This document shows positions 62,739 to 64,000 of a DNA stretch of 64,000 bases, piece by piece; the stretch's first letter is position 1, and every line of letters begins with the position of its first letter. The translations under genes and the position numbers were made by a program. The notes below the pieces were generated by a model. It did no database searches. It was not told where the DNA came from and saw nothing but the letters and a program-made list of their open reading frames with translations. Source of the DNA: Candidatus Raymondbacteria bacterium RIFOXYA2_FULL_49_16 (GTDB taxonomy: Bacteria; Fibrobacterota; OXYB2-FULL-49-7; XYB2-FULL-49-35); assembly GCA_001789205.1 (NCBI GenBank), contig MFYT01000008.1, positions 124,001-188,000 of the forward strand, written 5' to 3'.

Positions 62739-62920
62739 CAAAAGGGACTAGGGACTAGGTAAGAGGGACTAGGAAAGGCAAAAAAACAGGAACGAGGAAC
62801 GAGACTAAAGGCAGGAAAAAGGATCGAGGCACGAGGAACGAGACTGGAGGCAGGGACTAGGTGCAAGGAAGAGGAAGGCGAAACAAGAACGAGGAAAGGC
62901 AAAATTAAGACCAGGCTGAC
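62739..62920. repeat. longest family C intergenic repeat tract
   Basis: The 212-base gap between wecB and the glycosyltransferase gene is made largely of GGGACTAGG, GGAACGAGGAACGAG, GGCACGAGG and AAGGCA(G/A)G words in loose tandem, with purines almost only on the plus strand. I see no gene, promoter or terminator in it. Transcription of the locus runs through it. Confidence 0.75.
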
Positions 62921-62933
62921 CAGGCAATAAAAA

Positions 62934-64000
62934 TCAGGACTTGTTCGCGTATGTTTTGAGCCAGAGCTGGACGATTTTTGCATCGTCAAAATGGCTCGCA
63001 ATGCGCTGATAGCCTGATTGGCCGAATTTTTGTTGCAAGGATTGGTCGAGGACCAGCTGCGCAAGGCGCTGGTTAAGCACATCCTGGTCTTCCAGTGGCA
63101 CAAGAAAACCTGTTTCCTGATCAATGACCAACTCGTTTGTACCAAGAACATTTGTGGCAACCACAGGTTTTTTCAAAGCCATGGCTTCCATAAGACCCCG
63201 CGGAATGCCCTCTTTTTCAGAGGTCAGAACAACTATATCAGCCTTGTTTATAAGCGCATGAACATGGGGGGTATAGATTATTGAAACGTGGCTGGCCAGA
63301 CCTTTGGATTTGATTAGGCTATTGAGCTTTTCTTCAAGATAGCCTTTGCCAGCGATAATGCAGGTTGCATGGATGTTTTGTGAAATGAGATACTCCATGG
63401 CAGCAATGACCTTTTCCAGGCGCTTCACAGGTTCGAGACGGGCAATGCAAAGAATGATCCCCCCCTGCCCCCCCTTAGAAAGGGGGGTATCTATGTCAAA
63501 GCACAGAGTTAACTCTGAGGTATAGTTTCTGGCATTTGATTCAATATCCTTGATGCTGACACCATTGCCTTCGAAGATAACCGGGCATTTGATGCTTTTT
63601 ATGTTTTTCAGCTGTTCGTAATCGTATTTATTTTGAGAAAAAAGAATATGCCGGATTTTAGAAAACAATACTTCGATGCCCTTATATATCGCATAGCTCA
63701 GCGACTTTTGGCCTTTAAAAAAAGGCAAACCATGATAGGTATGGCAAATGAGCGGAACACCGGCCAGTTTTGCGGCAATGGCCCCTACTATGCCGGCTTT
63801 TGCCGTATGGGTATGCACAACATCAAAACGTTCTTTACGTATAAAGCGATATAGTTTGACCACAGCAATGAGGTCTTTAATCGGCCGTATGGTCCGGGGA
63901 ATGTCAATGTGGGTGAATGTACCTTTTGCTTTCCGCTGTTCGTCCGGATCTTCAAACGAGGATGCAACATGAAGGTCTATGCCTGGTGTTTGCGCCAATA
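62934..64000 (-). CDS. GT4-family glycosyltransferase, partial at window edge
   Basis: The frame is open to the window end, so the N-terminus is missing; the first visible residues are LAQTPGIDLHVASS, as found 20-30 residues into GT4 enzymes. It has a DVVHTHTAKAGIVGAIAAKLAG helix in part, then the GT-B C-terminal domain with ARLEPVKRLEKVI, GKGYLEEKL, DIVVLTSEKEGIPRGLMEAMALKKPVVAT in part (EGIPxxLxEA). Most like the PglA/TuaC/EpsD group acting on lipid-linked sugar. A family A repeat (DTPLSKGGQGG) interrupts the strand before ARLEP. Confidence 0.9.
   Translation of the reverse strand, partial: LAQTPGIDLHVASSFEDPDEQRKAKGTFTHIDIPRTIRPIKDLIAVVKLYRFIRKERFDVVHTHTAKAGIVGAIAAKLAGVPLICHTYHGLPFFKGQKSLSYAIYKGIEVLFSKIRHILFSQNKYDYEQLKNIKSIKCPVIFEGNGVSIKDIESNARNYTSELTLCFDIDTPLSKGGQGGIILCIARLEPVKRLEKVIAAMEYLISQNIHATCIIAGKGYLEEKLNSLIKSKGLASHVSIIYTPHVHALINKADIVVLTSEKEGIPRGLMEAMALKKPVVATNVLGTNELVIDQETGFLVPLEDQDVLNQRLAQLVLDQSLQQKFGQSGYQRIASHFDDAKIVQLWLKTYANKS
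63456..63491. repeat. family A palindromic repeat, glycosyltransferase in-frame copy
   Basis: CCCCCCTTTCTAAGGGGGGG with CAGGGGGGGATC is translated on the minus strand as DTPLSKGGQGGI in the glycosyltransferase, just before the conserved CIARLEPVK segment. Same peptide pattern as the copies at 60345 and 61214, in a different gene family. Confidence 0.8.

Overview
The window is gene-dense DNA of about 48% G+C (estimated by eye) from a Gram-negative (diderm) bacterium. Wza-type export, outer-membrane barrel-like proteins, RmlC-like and WecB sugar enzymes and several signal peptides point to an outer membrane. A six-subunit Rnf complex with a multi-cluster RnfB, next to a glycolate/lactate-oxidase-type GlcD/E/F set, suggests an anaerobe or facultative anaerobe. 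The housekeeping order thrS-infC-rpmI-rplT-pheS-pheT-zapB-zapA-6S RNA-rny-ymdB recalls Fibrobacterota, Spirochaetota and the former Deltaproteobacteria. I cannot fix the phylum from sequence alone. No phage, transposase, CRISPR array or origin was seen, and no gap exceeds 300 bases.

Layout. 1-8.1 kb (minus): polysaccharide export and its control (Wza, a MinD/FlhG-like ATPase, a Wzz/tyrosine-kinase fusion, an SLBB-FecR-LCP protein), then pyrE, an RmlC-like cupin, a 79-aa unknown, a CheZ-like phosphatase, a single-domain response regulator and the start of a hydrolase. 8.2-13.7 kb (minus): merR, gpsA, plsY and der behind a strong sigma-70-type promoter, then queC and a phosphohexomutase. 13.8-23.8 kb (plus): one long run glcD-obgE-glcE-glcF-(Cys-rich unknown)-rnfCDGEAB-rseC. 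23.7-36.7 kb: a receiver protein, dusB, a DUF512 radical-SAM protein, a pseudouridine synthase, a barrel/HEAT envelope protein, a four-gene two-component/PQQ-propeller operon, tRNA-Arg(CCT), an SNase-like protein, DUF4416 and a 57-aa gene.

36.8-55.3 kb (minus): isoprenoid and nucleic-acid genes (dxs, ispA, xseB, xseA, folD, ymdB, rny), a 6S RNA between zapA and rny, zapA/zapB, the pheT-to-thrS translation block with an ATT-initiated infC, tRNA-Val(GAC), then an HDOD and an HD-GYP protein. 55.3-64 kb: pgm (plus) and a minus-strand surface-polysaccharide locus (PglC-PglF-type fusion, GNAT-aminotransferase fusion, wecB, glycosyltransferase). This last locus is seeded with short repeats, several of them inside reading frames.

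How it fits together. The two phosphohexomutases, the RmlC-like enzyme, WecB, the PglC/PglF protein and the aminotransferase would make and load nucleotide sugars. The Wza/Wzz-kinase/LCP set would export or attach the polymer. CheZ-like, CheY-like, HD-GYP and HDOD proteins suggest switchable surface behaviour. The glc-rnf run would link 2-hydroxyacid oxidation to ferredoxin/NAD redox balance and ion pumping. The points most worth a second look are the in-frame palindromic repeats and the gene fusion at one of them, the 6S RNA, the 57-aa gene behind a sigma-28-like promoter, and the unusual domain fusions.
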